Assembly (NCBI GenBank): GCA_001931905.2
Contig: MSJI02000570.1
Span: 1-19,262, forward strand
Direction of reading: 5' to 3'
DNA from: Cladosporium sp. IMV 00045
Lineage: Eukaryota > Ascomycota > Dothideomycetes > Cladosporiales > Cladosporiaceae
Length of the DNA: 19,262 bases
Shown here: piece after piece, positions 9,674 through 17,800 of the stretch
Numbering within the stretch: the first letter of the stretch is position 1
Layout of the letters: the number at the start of each line of letters is the position of its first letter
Program-made: the position numbers and the translations under genes
Notes under the pieces: generated by a model
Seen by the model: only the letters and a program-made list of their open reading frames with translations
Database searches by the model: none
What the model was told of the DNA's origin: nothing

Positions 9674-9680
9674 TTTTATG
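9674..9680 (-). promoter_or_regulatory. TATA-like box upstream of U2
   Basis: Read on the minus strand as CATAAAA, about 45-50 bp before the proposed U2 5' end. Position and A/T content fit a TATA element for an RNA polymerase II snRNA gene, but the spacing depends on an approximate 5' end. Confidence 0.35.
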
Positions 9681-9705
9681 CTCGCTGGCGAAGCGGAGGC
9701 TTGGC

Positions 9706-9771
9706 AGCGGGAACGTAGGTGCCTGAAGCGGGAACGTTGGCTGCCTGATTCGGAGGTCGTGGGTGCCTGAT
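9706..9771 (-). repeat. three tandem ~22-bp repeats upstream of U2
   Basis: Plus-strand units are 9706-9726 (AGCGGGAACGTAGGTGCCTGA), 9727-9748 (AGCGGGAACGTTGGCTGCCT then GA) and a more diverged unit ending GTGGGTGCCTGA at 9771. All share TGCCTGA at the right end, and the first two share AGCGGGAACGT at the left. They lie about 77-142 bp upstream of the U2 5' end, where upstream activating sites would sit. The binding factor is unknown. Confidence 0.7.
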
Positions 9772-9818
9772 TTAGGTGCGTCTGTTCGACGCAGTCCCAA
9801 GGCTGCTGCTGGTTAACT

Positions 9819-9833
9819 CTAACCCTAACCCTT
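9819..9833. promoter_or_regulatory. telomere-type box (two CCCTAA units) in the U2 upstream region
   Basis: CTAACCCTAACCCTT contains two head-to-tail copies of the fungal telomere unit (TTAGGG on the minus strand), about 190 bp upstream of U2. TTAGGG-binding factors such as Tbf1 are known to sit at small nucleolar RNA promoters, and in some yeasts at ribosomal-protein promoters. Regulatory use here is inferred. A chance interstitial telomere match is possible because it is short. Confidence 0.45.
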
Positions 9834-10111
9834 GGGGCGATGCAGTAAGTTAGTGTAGACCTATGTTTGGTCTCGCCCGTTTTCGACACCGTGAAAGTGA
9901 CATTGAGTAGTGAGAATATGACCAATACATTTTTGTCTGGTATGAGATGAGTGATGAGGATCAATTATGAGCGATCTGACAACCTAGGTAAACTTTATGT
10001 CCTCGAAGTACTAAAGTGATAAGTTAGACTAGTTGCAAATTGAATATACCTGTCTCTCGACATCTTGAACACAACAAACTCGCAACTCTGCTCAACAAAA
10101 ATCACTGAATC

Positions 10112-11023
10112 ATGAAGCTCCTCATTGCCGGCATCACCGGAAATATCGGCAAGCACGCGGCCAGATTCGCAATCTCTCAAGGGCATGTCGTACGCGGCCT
10201 TGGAAGAAACCCTTCGAAGCTACCCAAAGGCATCACCCTCGAATCCTTCGTCACAAGTACTTCCTACTACGATACCGCCGCCCTCGACCGCGCCGTCGAC
10301 GGCGTAGACGCCGTTATATGTGCATACGGAGGCCTTCCCGAGCTCCACCTCGACGCTCAGCTCCTGCTGCTGCGAGCATGTGAACGCGCCGGTGTCAGGC
10401 GATATCTCGCAGCGAGCTGGAACTACGACTGGATAGTGCTTCAGCTGGGCGAGGAGCCGGTGTACGATGCGGCGATGATGTTTCACCAGCAAGCGGCTTT
10501 GACATCGCCCATCAAGCCCTGCCATATCTTCTCGGGCATGCTGGCCGAAGTGTTCTTTGGCGTTGATGGGCAGGATGGCTTCACGCCTCGGGATGGAGGG
10601 GTTTGGGATCCGAGGGAGAAGAGGATGGAGGTTTGGGGCACTGGAGATGAAATGTGGAATTTTACCACGGAGGAGGATGCGGGCAAATGGGGAGTGGAAG
10701 TTGTGACTGCTGAGGGAGCTGAGAATGGTGGGTTTATCAGTGTCTGTTCGTGGGACGCGAGCATGAAGGATGTCAAGCGATGCTACGAGAAGGAGAAGGG
10801 TACTGAGGTTGGATGGAAAGTGAATGGCGGTCTGGATCAGCTGCAGACGATGGCCAGGGAGGGCAAGCAGCTGGGTCTACGGCGTTTCTGGGAATGGCAT
10901 CGTCATGTCTTCATGGAGAACTGTGTCAGTGGGAGGTGGAACTTGAAGAATGTCGAAAACGACCGGTTCCCGAACGTGAAGGCAACTTCGATGGAACAGT
11001 TCATCAGAGGTTCAGTGCATTAA
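10112..11023 (+). CDS. NmrA-like / isoflavone-reductase-like NAD(P)-binding protein
   Basis: Intronless frame of 303 residues, expected to be a cytosolic oxidoreductase or redox-sensing protein of the atypical SDR (NmrA-like) group. The N-terminus MKLLIAGITGNIGKHAARFA carries the GxxGxxG dinucleotide motif (Gly7, 10, 13) after a first beta strand, followed by GHVVRGLGRNPSK, whose Arg residues suggest NADP(H) preference. Further group features are a second-strand region ALDRAVDGVDAVICAYGG and LLLRACERAGVRRYLAASWN, where family members read 'a A..aGvkrfv.S.'. The classical SDR Tyr-x3-Lys is not evident, as expected for NmrA-like proteins. The C-terminal part is specific and gives no substrate clue. 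The ATG at 10112 (AATCATG) is the first in frame. It is tandem with the ABC transporter 1.16 kb downstream, too far to imply co-transcription. Confidence 0.88.
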   Translation: MKLLIAGITGNIGKHAARFAISQGHVVRGLGRNPSKLPKGITLESFVTSTSYYDTAALDRAVDGVDAVICAYGGLPELHLDAQLLLLRACERAGVRRYLAASWNYDWIVLQLGEEPVYDAAMMFHQQAALTSPIKPCHIFSGMLAEVFFGVDGQDGFTPRDGGVWDPREKRMEVWGTGDEMWNFTTEEDAGKWGVEVVTAEGAENGGFISVCSWDASMKDVKRCYEKEKGTEVGWKVNGGLDQLQTMAREGKQLGLRRFWEWHRHVFMENCVSGRWNLKNVENDRFPNVKATSMEQFIRGSVH

Positions 11024-11711
11024 TGCTTAGGCTAGAGAGCAATCACCCCCATCATGCTGACAAGGATGGATGAGCTGAATTCGACTCATCGAAAGATATC
11101 ATTCGAGATATATGCGTAGTAAGGTCGTGTCGTTCTCGCCCCATAATACGCCTGATCAATGTGTTCAAAAGGTGAGCTGATGGCTGATAGCTGATTTCAC
11201 AAGCGGCGGTGACCCGAACGCGAACAGCTGCTCAAACCGAAGGCCAAAGACGTCAAGTGGTAGAGTGCGGCTGAGCCGTGGTAGTGCTAGCATTCAACAT
11301 GATATTTTATGAGTGATTCGAATAGTACCGAGCAGCGCAACATTATCCCGAAGTAGCAATCATGGCGAATCCACAATTGATGGGTAAAGGAGACAAGCCT
11401 GGAACGTCTGGCTCTGATTTTGGGAGTGAAGACGAGCGGAATCGGGGCAAAAAAGTGCCCGCGCACCGTTTGGCGAGCAGATTAGGCGAGAGATGGTAGG
11501 GCTATGGGCATCTCGTAACTCGTATTTCGCTTTCTCGGCAAACTCGCGTTCGCTTCAAGGTTCTTTCGTTCCTCTTGAATTTTCATAATCCATTGCCTCC
11601 TTTGAGCGCATCATTGTTATTGAGTCACATTGTTATCATGCGAGTTGCTCAGCGTAGTATCTCACCGTAACATACGATCCTAATTCGCTCGTAGACATCG
11701 TCGCAGACATT

Positions 11712-11917
11712 ATCATCAGACGGCGGCAGAAACAAAACAATAATACTCTACCTCGGAACGTTTCTTATCCGTTAGCGTTGACTTTAGCTTATGAGCTTGC
11801 CCTTCCATCGTGCCCAAACATCTCGCCGCCGTCCCTCATCAGGCGACGGCAACACCGTAGTCCTTGACGAGACCACCGCAATAATACATACTGGACGCGC
11901 GCCTCGGACCCTTTCTT
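11712..11917 (+). repeat. degenerate direct repeat with embedded hairpin in the ABC promoter region
   Basis: Copy 1 (11712-11765) begins ATCATCAGACGGCGGCAG, then CAATAATACTCTACCTCGGA and CTTT-type sequence. Copy 2 (11835-11917) begins CTCATCAGGCGACGGCAA, then after extra sequence CAATAATACATAC, CCTCGGACC and CTTTCTT. The order of three matching blocks is kept with different spacing. Copy 2 overlaps an inverted repeat GCCGTC (11828-11833)/GACGGC (11845-11850). This may be a duplicated control region. It is by-eye only. Confidence 0.4.
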
Positions 11918-12053
11918 TTCTTTCCTTTGCCCACTATCTTTTCCAACCCTCACCCTATCGATAATCACATCATATACTTCTCTTGCGATCGTCAGTCATT
12001 AAGTCATAGACGGAAACATTCGCCATAATAAATCAACGCATTACTACCTACAT

Positions 12054-12095
12054 ATGCTCGAAGAAGGTCGATCACCATTAGCCCTTCCAACTTGA
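12054..12095 (+). promoter_or_regulatory. upstream ORF in the ABC transporter leader (13 codons)
   Basis: ATG at 12054 opens a 13-codon frame ending TGA at 12093-12095, 83 bases before the main ATG. It is the only ATG between the pyrimidine tract near 11930 and the main start, so it lies in the mRNA if transcription begins just after that tract. Such uORFs often tune fungal transporter translation. The transcript start is inferred. Confidence 0.45.
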
Positions 12096-12178
12096 CCACA
12101 ACCGAACGAACATTCATAGGCTTCGCGCCTGGCTAAAATCACGACATTTGAAGAGCCTTTGGGCCCCCTAAAGCCAAC

Positions 12179-15100
12179 ATGATTGTCGGCGCCAACGAAG
12201 GAAAGCAGATCTCGGACAGCTCGAGCAACAACTCGTCCCGCGATGTAATCACCGCAGACCAAGAAAAGACTGCCCTCGGGCAAGCGCCCTTTCCCAACCC
12301 GACTGGCGAAGAGCCCGCTCCTCTGGTACGACTGGACTCAAAGCCACCGAAATCAGTGAAAGAGCAAGAGAATGATGAGGAACAAGATGCTTTTGCACAT
12401 CTGCCGGAGCACGAGGCGGCCATCCTCAGACGGCAGTTGGATACTCCCCCCGTGAAAGTCACATACTTTGGCTTGTATCGCTATGCCACCACCAATGATC
12501 TCATCATCATTGCCATCAGCGCATTCTGCGCGATTGTCGCTGGTGCAGTCCTGCCTCTCATGACTGTGGTCTTTGGTGAGCTCACTGGCAACATTGGTAA
12601 CTTCAGCAGCGGCCAAGGAGGAGATCTGAACAGCTTCAGCAACACGGTCGACCACTTGACGATCTACTTCATCTACTTAGCCGTGGGTGAATTCGTTACA
12701 ATCTACATTTCCACTGTCGGATTCATCTACGCTGGCGAGCACATGGCGGCCAAAATCAGAGAGGAATACCTCGCTGGCATCATGCGCCAGAACATCGCCT
12801 ACTTCGACGCTCGAGGAGCTGGAGAAATCACCACACGTATCACCGCAGACACCAATCTTGTGCAGGACGGCATTTCTGAGAAGGTCGGTCTTACTTTGAC
12901 TGCCCTCGCCACCTTCGTTACCGCATACATCATTGGTTTCGTCAAGTACTGGAAATTGACCCTGATTCTCACGTCTACAATCTTCGCCATTGTCTTTACC
13001 ATGGGCGCTTTGGGCAAACTTATCGTCAAATGGCAAAAGGAATCACTTGCAGCTTACGCCGAGGGCGGCACTGTCGCTGAGGAAGTCATCAGCTCTATTC
13101 GCAACGCCGTTGCTTTCGGCACACAGGACAAGCTCGCTCTGCAGTACGACAAGCACCTCACCGCTGCAGAGAAGTCAGGTTTCAAGATGAAGGCCATCCT
13201 CGGCAGCATGATCGGTTTCCTGATGACATACGTCTATCTCAATTACTCTCTGAGTTTCTGGCAAGGCTCGCGCTACCTGGTTTGGGGAGAGATGAATCTG
13301 AACGAAGTTGTTACCGTCCTTTTGGCCGTCATGATTGGAGCCTTTTCCTTGGGCAACGTCGCTCCCAACATCGGCGCATTCACTACTGCTACCGCTGCTG
13401 GTGGCAAGATCTTTGCCACGATTGACCGCGCTTCTCCTCTGGATCCCAAGGCCGAGTCTGGCGAGAAGCTGGACACCGTCGAGGGCAATGTCGAGCTCCG
13501 CAACATCCGCCACATTTACCCCTCGCGTCCGGAGGTTGTTGTCATGGAGGATGTCAACCTCGTGATCCCCGCTGGTAAGACTACTGCGCTCGTCGGTGCA
13601 TCTGGAAGTGGCAAGAGTACCATCGTTGGCTTGGTTGAGCGTTTCTACGACCCTGTGGGTGGCACCGTCCACCTCGACGGCCACAACGTGCAAGACTTGA
13701 ACCTTCGCTGGCTTAGGCAACACATTAGTCTTGTGTCCCAAGAGCCTACTCTGTTCGCCACTACGATCGCCGGTAACATTCGTCATGGTCTCATCGGAAC
13801 CGAGCACGAGTCCGCTTCCGAAAAGGCCATTCAAGATCTTGTTGAGAACGCAGCACGCATGTCGAACGCCCACGACTTCATTACCCAGCTTCCCGAGGGC
13901 TACGAGACCAACGTCGGCGAGCGCGGTTTCCTGCTTTCTGGCGGTCAGAAACAGCGTATTGCCATCGCAAGAGCCATAGTCAGCGACCCTAAGATTCTCC
14001 TTCTCGATGAAGCCACCTCTGCGCTTGACACGAAGAGTGAGGGCGTCGTTCAAGCTGCTCTCGACAAGGCTGCTCAAGGCCGTACCACGATCGTCATCGC
14101 CCACCGTCTCAGTACTATCAAGAATGCTGATAACATTGTCGTCATGTCTCAAGGACGCATCGTCGAGCAAGGCGCGCACGATGAGCTGCTAGAGAAGAAG
14201 GCAGCTTACTTCAACCTTGTTGAGGCGCAACGTATCGCCCAGGAGACCGAACGCAAGAACGCCGATGTCGACGAGGAGGAGATCTCTGTACTTGACGAGA
14301 AAGACCCGCAGGTCAAGGCTCCTGGTCTCGAGAAGGGCGAAGAGGACTTTGAAGTCGACCCGAATGATCTGGAGCTTGGCCGTACCAAGACCGGCAAGTC
14401 CGAGTCCAGCAAGATCCTCGAGAACCGTGGTCCCGAGAGTGAACAGAAGTACTCGCTTTGGACTCTGATCAAACTCGTTGGCTCGTTCAACAAGCCTGAA
14501 ATGGGATGGATGGTCTTTGGTCTTTTCTGGGCAATCGTCTGCGGTGGTGGTAACCCTACGCAGTCCGTCTTCTTCGCCAAGTCTATTATGGCACTTGCCT
14601 TGCCGCCTTCTCAGTACGACACTTTGCGTTCGGAGGCGAACTTCTGGTCTTGGATGTACTTCATGCTGGCGATGGTGCAGCTCATTGCTTTCCTTGCGCA
14701 GGGCACTGCCTTCGCTTTCTGCAGTGAGCGTCTCGTTCACCGTGCTCGTGACCAGGCCTTCCGCTACATGCTTAGGCAAGACATCGAATTCTTTGACCGC
14801 GAGGAGAACACCGCTGGTGCTTTGACCTCATTCCTCAGCACCGAAACGAACCACCTGGCTGGCATGTCTGGAACCACACTAGGCACTATTCTCTTGGTCA
14901 CCACCACGTTGGTTGCTTGCTGCGTTGTCGCCCTCGCCATTGGCTGGAAGCTCGCTCTCGTCTGCATTGCCACTGTCCCTATCCTTCTCGGATGCGGTTT
15001 CTTCCGCTTCTGGATGCTCGCTCGCTTCCAGACCACCGCAAAGAAGGCATACGAGAAGTCTGCCTCGTACGCTTGTGAAGCCACCTCTGCCATCCGCACC

Positions 15101-16234
15101 GTTGCCTCCCTCACCCGCGAAGACGACGTGTGGCAACACTACCACTCCCAGCTGGTCGACCAACAGCAGAAATCACTCCGCAGTGTCATCTGGTCATCCA
15201 CCCTGTACGCCGCTTCGCAGTCTCTCACTTTCCTGTGCATGGCACTGGGTTTCTGGTATGGTGGTAGTGTACTCATCGGATCTGGCGAGTACAACGGCTT
15301 CCAGTTCTTCCTCGTATTCACCGCTGTCATCTTCGGTTCGCAGTCCGCAGGCACCATCTTCTCTTTCGCTCCCGACATGGGCAAGGCCAAGCACGCCGCC
15401 GCCGAGCTCAAGACCCTGCTTGACCGTAAGCCCAAGATCGACGCTTGGAGCAACGATGGCAAGGTCCTCGAAACCATGGAAGGCGCCATCGAGTTCCGCG
15501 ACGTCCACTTCCGCTACCCTACCCGCCCGGAGCAGCCTGTCCTGCGTGGCCTGAAACTCACGGTCAAGCCTGGGCAGTACGTCGCCCTCGTCGGCGCCTC
15601 AGGCTGTGGCAAGTCCACCACCATCGCCATGCTGGAGCGCTTCTACGACCCCCTGGTGGGCGGCGTCTTCGCCGACGGCCACGACATCAGCAGCCTCAAC
15701 ATCAACAACTACCGCTCGCACCTCGCGCTCGTCTCGCAAGAGCCCACGCTCTACCAGGGCACGATCCGCGAGAACATCCTGCTCGGCGCCGACACGAAGC
15801 CCGAAGACGTGCCCGAAGAAGCCATCATCCAGGCGTGCAAGGACGCCAACATTTACGAGTTCATCCTCTCCCTGCCCGAAGCCTTCAACACCGTCGTGGG
15901 CAGCAAGGGAAGCATGTTGTCTGGAGGCCAGAAGCAGCGCATCGCCATCGCGCGTGCTCTATTGCGCAAGCCTAAGGTCCTGCTCCTCGACGAAGCCACC
16001 AGCGCTCTCGACTCCGAGTCCGAGAAGGTGGTGCAGGCGGCGCTCGACGCCGCCGCCAAGGGTCGCACGACCATCGCCGTCGCGCATCGCTTGTCCACCA
16101 TCCAAAAGGCCGACATGATCTACGTGTTCGACCAAGGCAAGGTTGTGGAAAGTGGCACGCACTCCGAGCTCTTGCTGCAGAAGGGCAGATATTTCGAGCT
16201 GGTCAACTTGCAGAGTCTGGGCAAGCAGCAGTAG
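12179..16234 (+). CDS. ABCB-type full-length multidrug transporter (Mdr1/AtrD/Pmd1-like)
   Basis: ATP-driven membrane exporter, 1351 residues with no intron, arranged TMD1-NBD1-TMD2-NBD2 as in P-glycoprotein and fungal Mdr1/AtrD/Pmd1 (about 1300-1360 residues). The N-terminal ~100 residues are hydrophilic. TMD1 begins near residue 105 (IIIAISAFCAIVAGAVLPLM). NBD1: Walker A GASGSGKST 473-481, signature LSGGQ 586-590, Walker B Asp610 with catalytic Glu611, switch His642. An acidic linker spans roughly 690-770, then TMD2. NBD2: Walker A GASGCGKST 1139-1147, LSGGQ 1247-1251, Asp1271/Glu1272, His1303. Both ATP sites keep all catalytic residues, so it should be a two-site active ATPase, unlike transporters with a degenerate site. 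The start context CCAACATG is good. Likely plasma membrane and detoxification, substrates unknown. Codon use is strongly C-ending, most of all in the last ~750 bp, which suggests high expression. Confidence 0.96.
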   Translation: MIVGANEGKQISDSSSNNSSRDVITADQEKTALGQAPFPNPTGEEPAPLVRLDSKPPKSVKEQENDEEQDAFAHLPEHEAAILRRQLDTPPVKVTYFGLYRYATTNDLIIIAISAFCAIVAGAVLPLMTVVFGELTGNIGNFSSGQGGDLNSFSNTVDHLTIYFIYLAVGEFVTIYISTVGFIYAGEHMAAKIREEYLAGIMRQNIAYFDARGAGEITTRITADTNLVQDGISEKVGLTLTALATFVTAYIIGFVKYWKLTLILTSTIFAIVFTMGALGKLIVKWQKESLAAYAEGGTVAEEVISSIRNAVAFGTQDKLALQYDKHLTAAEKSGFKMKAILGSMIGFLMTYVYLNYSLSFWQGSRYLVWGEMNLNEVVTVLLAVMIGAFSLGNVAPNIGAFTTATAAGGKIFATIDRASPLDPKAESGEKLDTVEGNVELRNIRHIYPSRPEVVVMEDVNLVIPAGKTTALVGASGSGKSTIVGLVERFYDPVGGTVHLDGHNVQDLNLRWLRQHISLVSQEPTLFATTIAGNIRHGLIGTEHESASEKAIQDLVENAARMSNAHDFITQLPEGYETNVGERGFLLSGGQKQRIAIARAIVSDPKILLLDEATSALDTKSEGVVQAALDKAAQGRTTIVIAHRLSTIKNADNIVVMSQGRIVEQGAHDELLEKKAAYFNLVEAQRIAQETERKNADVDEEEISVLDEKDPQVKAPGLEKGEEDFEVDPNDLELGRTKTGKSESSKILENRGPESEQKYSLWTLIKLVGSFNKPEMGWMVFGLFWAIVCGGGNPTQSVFFAKSIMALALPPSQYDTLRSEANFWSWMYFMLAMVQLIAFLAQGTAFAFCSERLVHRARDQAFRYMLRQDIEFFDREENTAGALTSFLSTETNHLAGMSGTTLGTILLVTTTLVACCVVALAIGWKLALVCIATVPILLGCGFFRFWMLARFQTTAKKAYEKSASYACEATSAIRTVASLTREDDVWQHYHSQLVDQQQKSLRSVIWSSTLYAASQSLTFLCMALGFWYGGSVLIGSGEYNGFQFFLVFTAVIFGSQSAGTIFSFAPDMGKAKHAAAELKTLLDRKPKIDAWSNDGKVLETMEGAIEFRDVHFRYPTRPEQPVLRGLKLTVKPGQYVALVGASGCGKSTTIAMLERFYDPLVGGVFADGHDISSLNINNYRSHLALVSQEPTLYQGTIRENILLGADTKPEDVPEEAIIQACKDANIYEFILSLPEAFNTVVGSKGSMLSGGQKQRIAIARALLRKPKVLLLDEATSALDSESEKVVQAALDAAAKGRTTIAVAHRLSTIQKADMIYVFDQGKVVESGTHSELLLQKGRYFELVNLQSLGKQQ

Positions 16235-16831
16235 GCTCGTCGTGACTCGTTGACCAGTCTTTTGAACAGTTTGCTGTCTTTATTCCTTCTCATTTTGGAA
16301 GCGAGGCGTTTCGGTGGAATATTTGGCATAGAAGCTTTTCTCATCTCTGCCTTGTTTTTCTCTCTGTGGATACCCATTTCTGGGATTCAGGCATTTTGCA
16401 TGACACGAAGCATTTAGCATACGCTGCTCGCATGTCTGATATCTTGATAGTACTTTCGTTCTTCTTTGCATCATCATCCTCTCTCAATAATCAATACAAT
16501 CTCGTATCAGCGAATTCACACAAACGTCCAAACCACACACACTCCTACATCTATAACAAGGATCAGGAAAAACGAAAAAGAGTACTTGATCACTTCAAAA
16601 CCTCAATCTCACCGCTGACAGAAAAACAAAATCCAAATTCTATCTGTCAAATATCGAAAAGGAACATCATCCCATAAGCAACCCAAAGACCAGCGTCCGA
16701 CAAGCACCCTCGACAGACCATATTTTACGCCCTCAAACAAACCCGCGGCAAACGACGAATCGACACCTCAGACCCATCAAATCAAACCCCAACACCCTCA
16801 AAGCATCCAAAACGATTCTCAAAACGCACAA
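16235..16831. other. intergenic between convergent genes, strongly strand-asymmetric
   Basis: A 597-bp gap between the ABC transporter (plus) and the small membrane protein (minus). The first ~240 bp, T-rich, is the transporter's 3' flank. From about 16480 the plus strand becomes very A/C-rich and G-poor up to and into the next gene, so the minus-strand transcript's 3' UTR would be G/T-rich. A 103-codon plus-strand frame (16366-16677) is low-complexity and not credible. Confidence 0.55.
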
Positions 16832-17325
16832 TCACCCACACTTCGATCCCCCACTCGCGCCCCCCACAACAATCTTCCCACTCACCCCCTCCCCATCGAC
16901 CTTCCCATCCTCCTCAGAATCCCGCCTCAAATCCAAACTCAGATACCAAATGGCACACGTCGCCATGATGGTGAAGAGAACGACGAGGACCAAAAATTTC
17001 AAAAGCCCGTGGCAATACTGCCTCCTGTCCAGTTTTCTCCGGCGAGCGGCGCGGGCTTCGTAGTCGTCCTGGGGTGCTGCTGGGCCGGGGTAGGCTGGTG
17101 GTGGAGGAGAAGGGTGGGAGGGGCTGCCTGCGTTGTGGGCTTGGGATGGATCGATGCTGGGAGTTGGATGTCAGTGGTTGTTGGCTTTTCTTGACGATTG
17201 AGATGGAAATAGGGATTGGGGTGGGAAGAAGAGGGAGAGGGGAAGGCGTACTCGATCGCATAGTCGTGACTGGGCGAGTAGTAGTAGGAAGGAGGAGGCG
17301 GGACTGGGGTTAGAGGGAACGACAT
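16832..17325 (-). CDS. small single-pass membrane protein with proline-rich N-terminus, function unknown
   Basis: Two exons on the minus strand, 17325-17252 and 17156-16832, joined across a 95-bp intron (donor GTACGC, acceptor CCCAG, branch CACTGAC) to give 132 residues. The N-terminus is Pro/Tyr/Ser-rich (MSFPLTPVPPPPSYYYSPSH, then SPPPPAYPGPAAPQDDYEAR). A basic cluster (RRRKLDRR, 63-70) precedes one hydrophobic helix at about 77-98 (LKFLVLVVLFTIMATCAIWY), and a 33-residue acidic, then Gly-rich tail ends ...GGSKCG. Positive charges on the N side suggest a cytosolic N-terminus. The other two frames through exon 2 are open but give random proline-rich sequence. Only the frame used here contains the membrane segment. 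The donor is slightly unusual, so exon 1 is the less certain part. The family is not recognised. Confidence 0.62.
16848..16910 (-). other. G-run cluster, possible G-quadruplex in the coding strand
   Basis: On the minus strand (sense of the small membrane protein) this stretch holds runs GGG, GGGG, GGGGG, GGG, GGGGGG and GGGGG separated by 1-11 bases, encoding the Gly-rich tail (DGEGVSGKIVVGGASGG). Spacing allows one or more four-run quadruplex folds with one longish loop. Seen in sequence. Structure not tested. Confidence 0.5.
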
Positions 17326-17451
17326 GGTCTTTTGTTTTTGGATGGATAGTCGTTGAGGTAGGATGGATGAAATGCATGGCAAGGAGAGACAAGGTGGGCA
17401 TCTTTGGTATTATTTATCTATTCTTGAAGAATGGGCGAGGTAAGTCTCGTG

Positions 17452-17648
17452 ATCGATATATGTACGGTCATGGCATTTTTATTTGATGTTGTCGATTTTA
17501 CTTTGATGAGAAAGTATGGAGCGAATGGGAAATGTTCTGGAAGAACAAGCGAAGGAGCCTGGGCATCGATGTATGTACAGTCATAATAACTTTCTTCGGT
17601 TTCATTGAATTTGACTTTGACATGAGGGTGCAGAGCGAATGGTAGAAG
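17452..17648 (+). repeat. diverged tandem duplication, period about 113 bp
   Basis: Unit A starts at 17452 (ATCGATATATGTACGGTCAT) and unit B at 17565 (ATCGATGTATGTACAGTCAT). The match continues through a T-rich middle (ATTTTACTTTGATGAGA versus ATTTGACTTTGACATGAGG) to GGAGCGAATGGGAAATG versus CAGAGCGAATGGTAGAAG. Block order and spacing are kept over about 83 bp, so chance is unlikely. Confidence 0.65.
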
Positions 17649-17800
17649 CTTTGTGTATAAGCTTGAACTTTCACAGGCCGTGAGTCTACCACAAGGTTAG
17701 GAATGCGACTTGACCACTAACCTCTCGATGGGCAGTTGAGTAAGCATATTCGTAGAGCCACAAGACTTGGCGAAGAATAGTCAAGTGTTCCGCTAACCAA

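Larger units (their letters stand above)
9630..10111. other. intergenic: divergent promoter of U2 and the NmrA-like gene
   Basis: A 482-bp region between the U2 5' end and the start codon at 10112. The left two thirds hold a TATA-like box, three tandem ~22-bp repeats and a telomere-type box, annotated separately and assigned to U2 by proximity. The right part (about 9850-10111) is more A/T-rich and should be the NmrA-like leader and promoter. Confidence 0.6.
11024..12178. other. long intergenic region: promoter and leader of the ABC transporter
   Basis: A 1155-bp gap. The part after about 11700 looks like a strong fungal promoter/leader: a pyrimidine tract (about 11905-11931, ACCCTTTCTTTTCTTTCCTT) is followed by an A/C-rich, G-poor leader to the ATG at 12179. 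It also holds a degenerate repeat and one upstream ORF, both annotated separately. The left 600 bp holds the NmrA-like 3' flank. A weak tRNA-like A-box/B-box pair near 11258-11320 does not fold and was rejected. Confidence 0.55.

Noticed and set aside
9940..9985. GTGATGA followed by CTGA upstream of the NmrA-like gene
   Set aside because: The boxes are only about 25 bases apart, too close for a normal C/D snoRNA, with no closing stem.
11250..11325. tRNA-like A-box (AGTGGTAGAG) and B-box-like (ATTCGAAT) pair
   Set aside because: The acceptor, D and T stems do not pair, and the only hairpin between the boxes has a 3-base loop.
13175..14179. 334-codon open frame on the minus strand inside the ABC transporter
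   Set aside because: Antisense to a perfectly conserved ABC coding region. It arises from the C-ending codon bias and has no domain of its own.
15480..16200. Higher G/C third positions in the last ABC nucleotide-binding domain, hinting at gene conversion or transfer
   Set aside because: The protein is continuous and canonical throughout, and the shift is gradual. Codon bias explains it well enough without other evidence.
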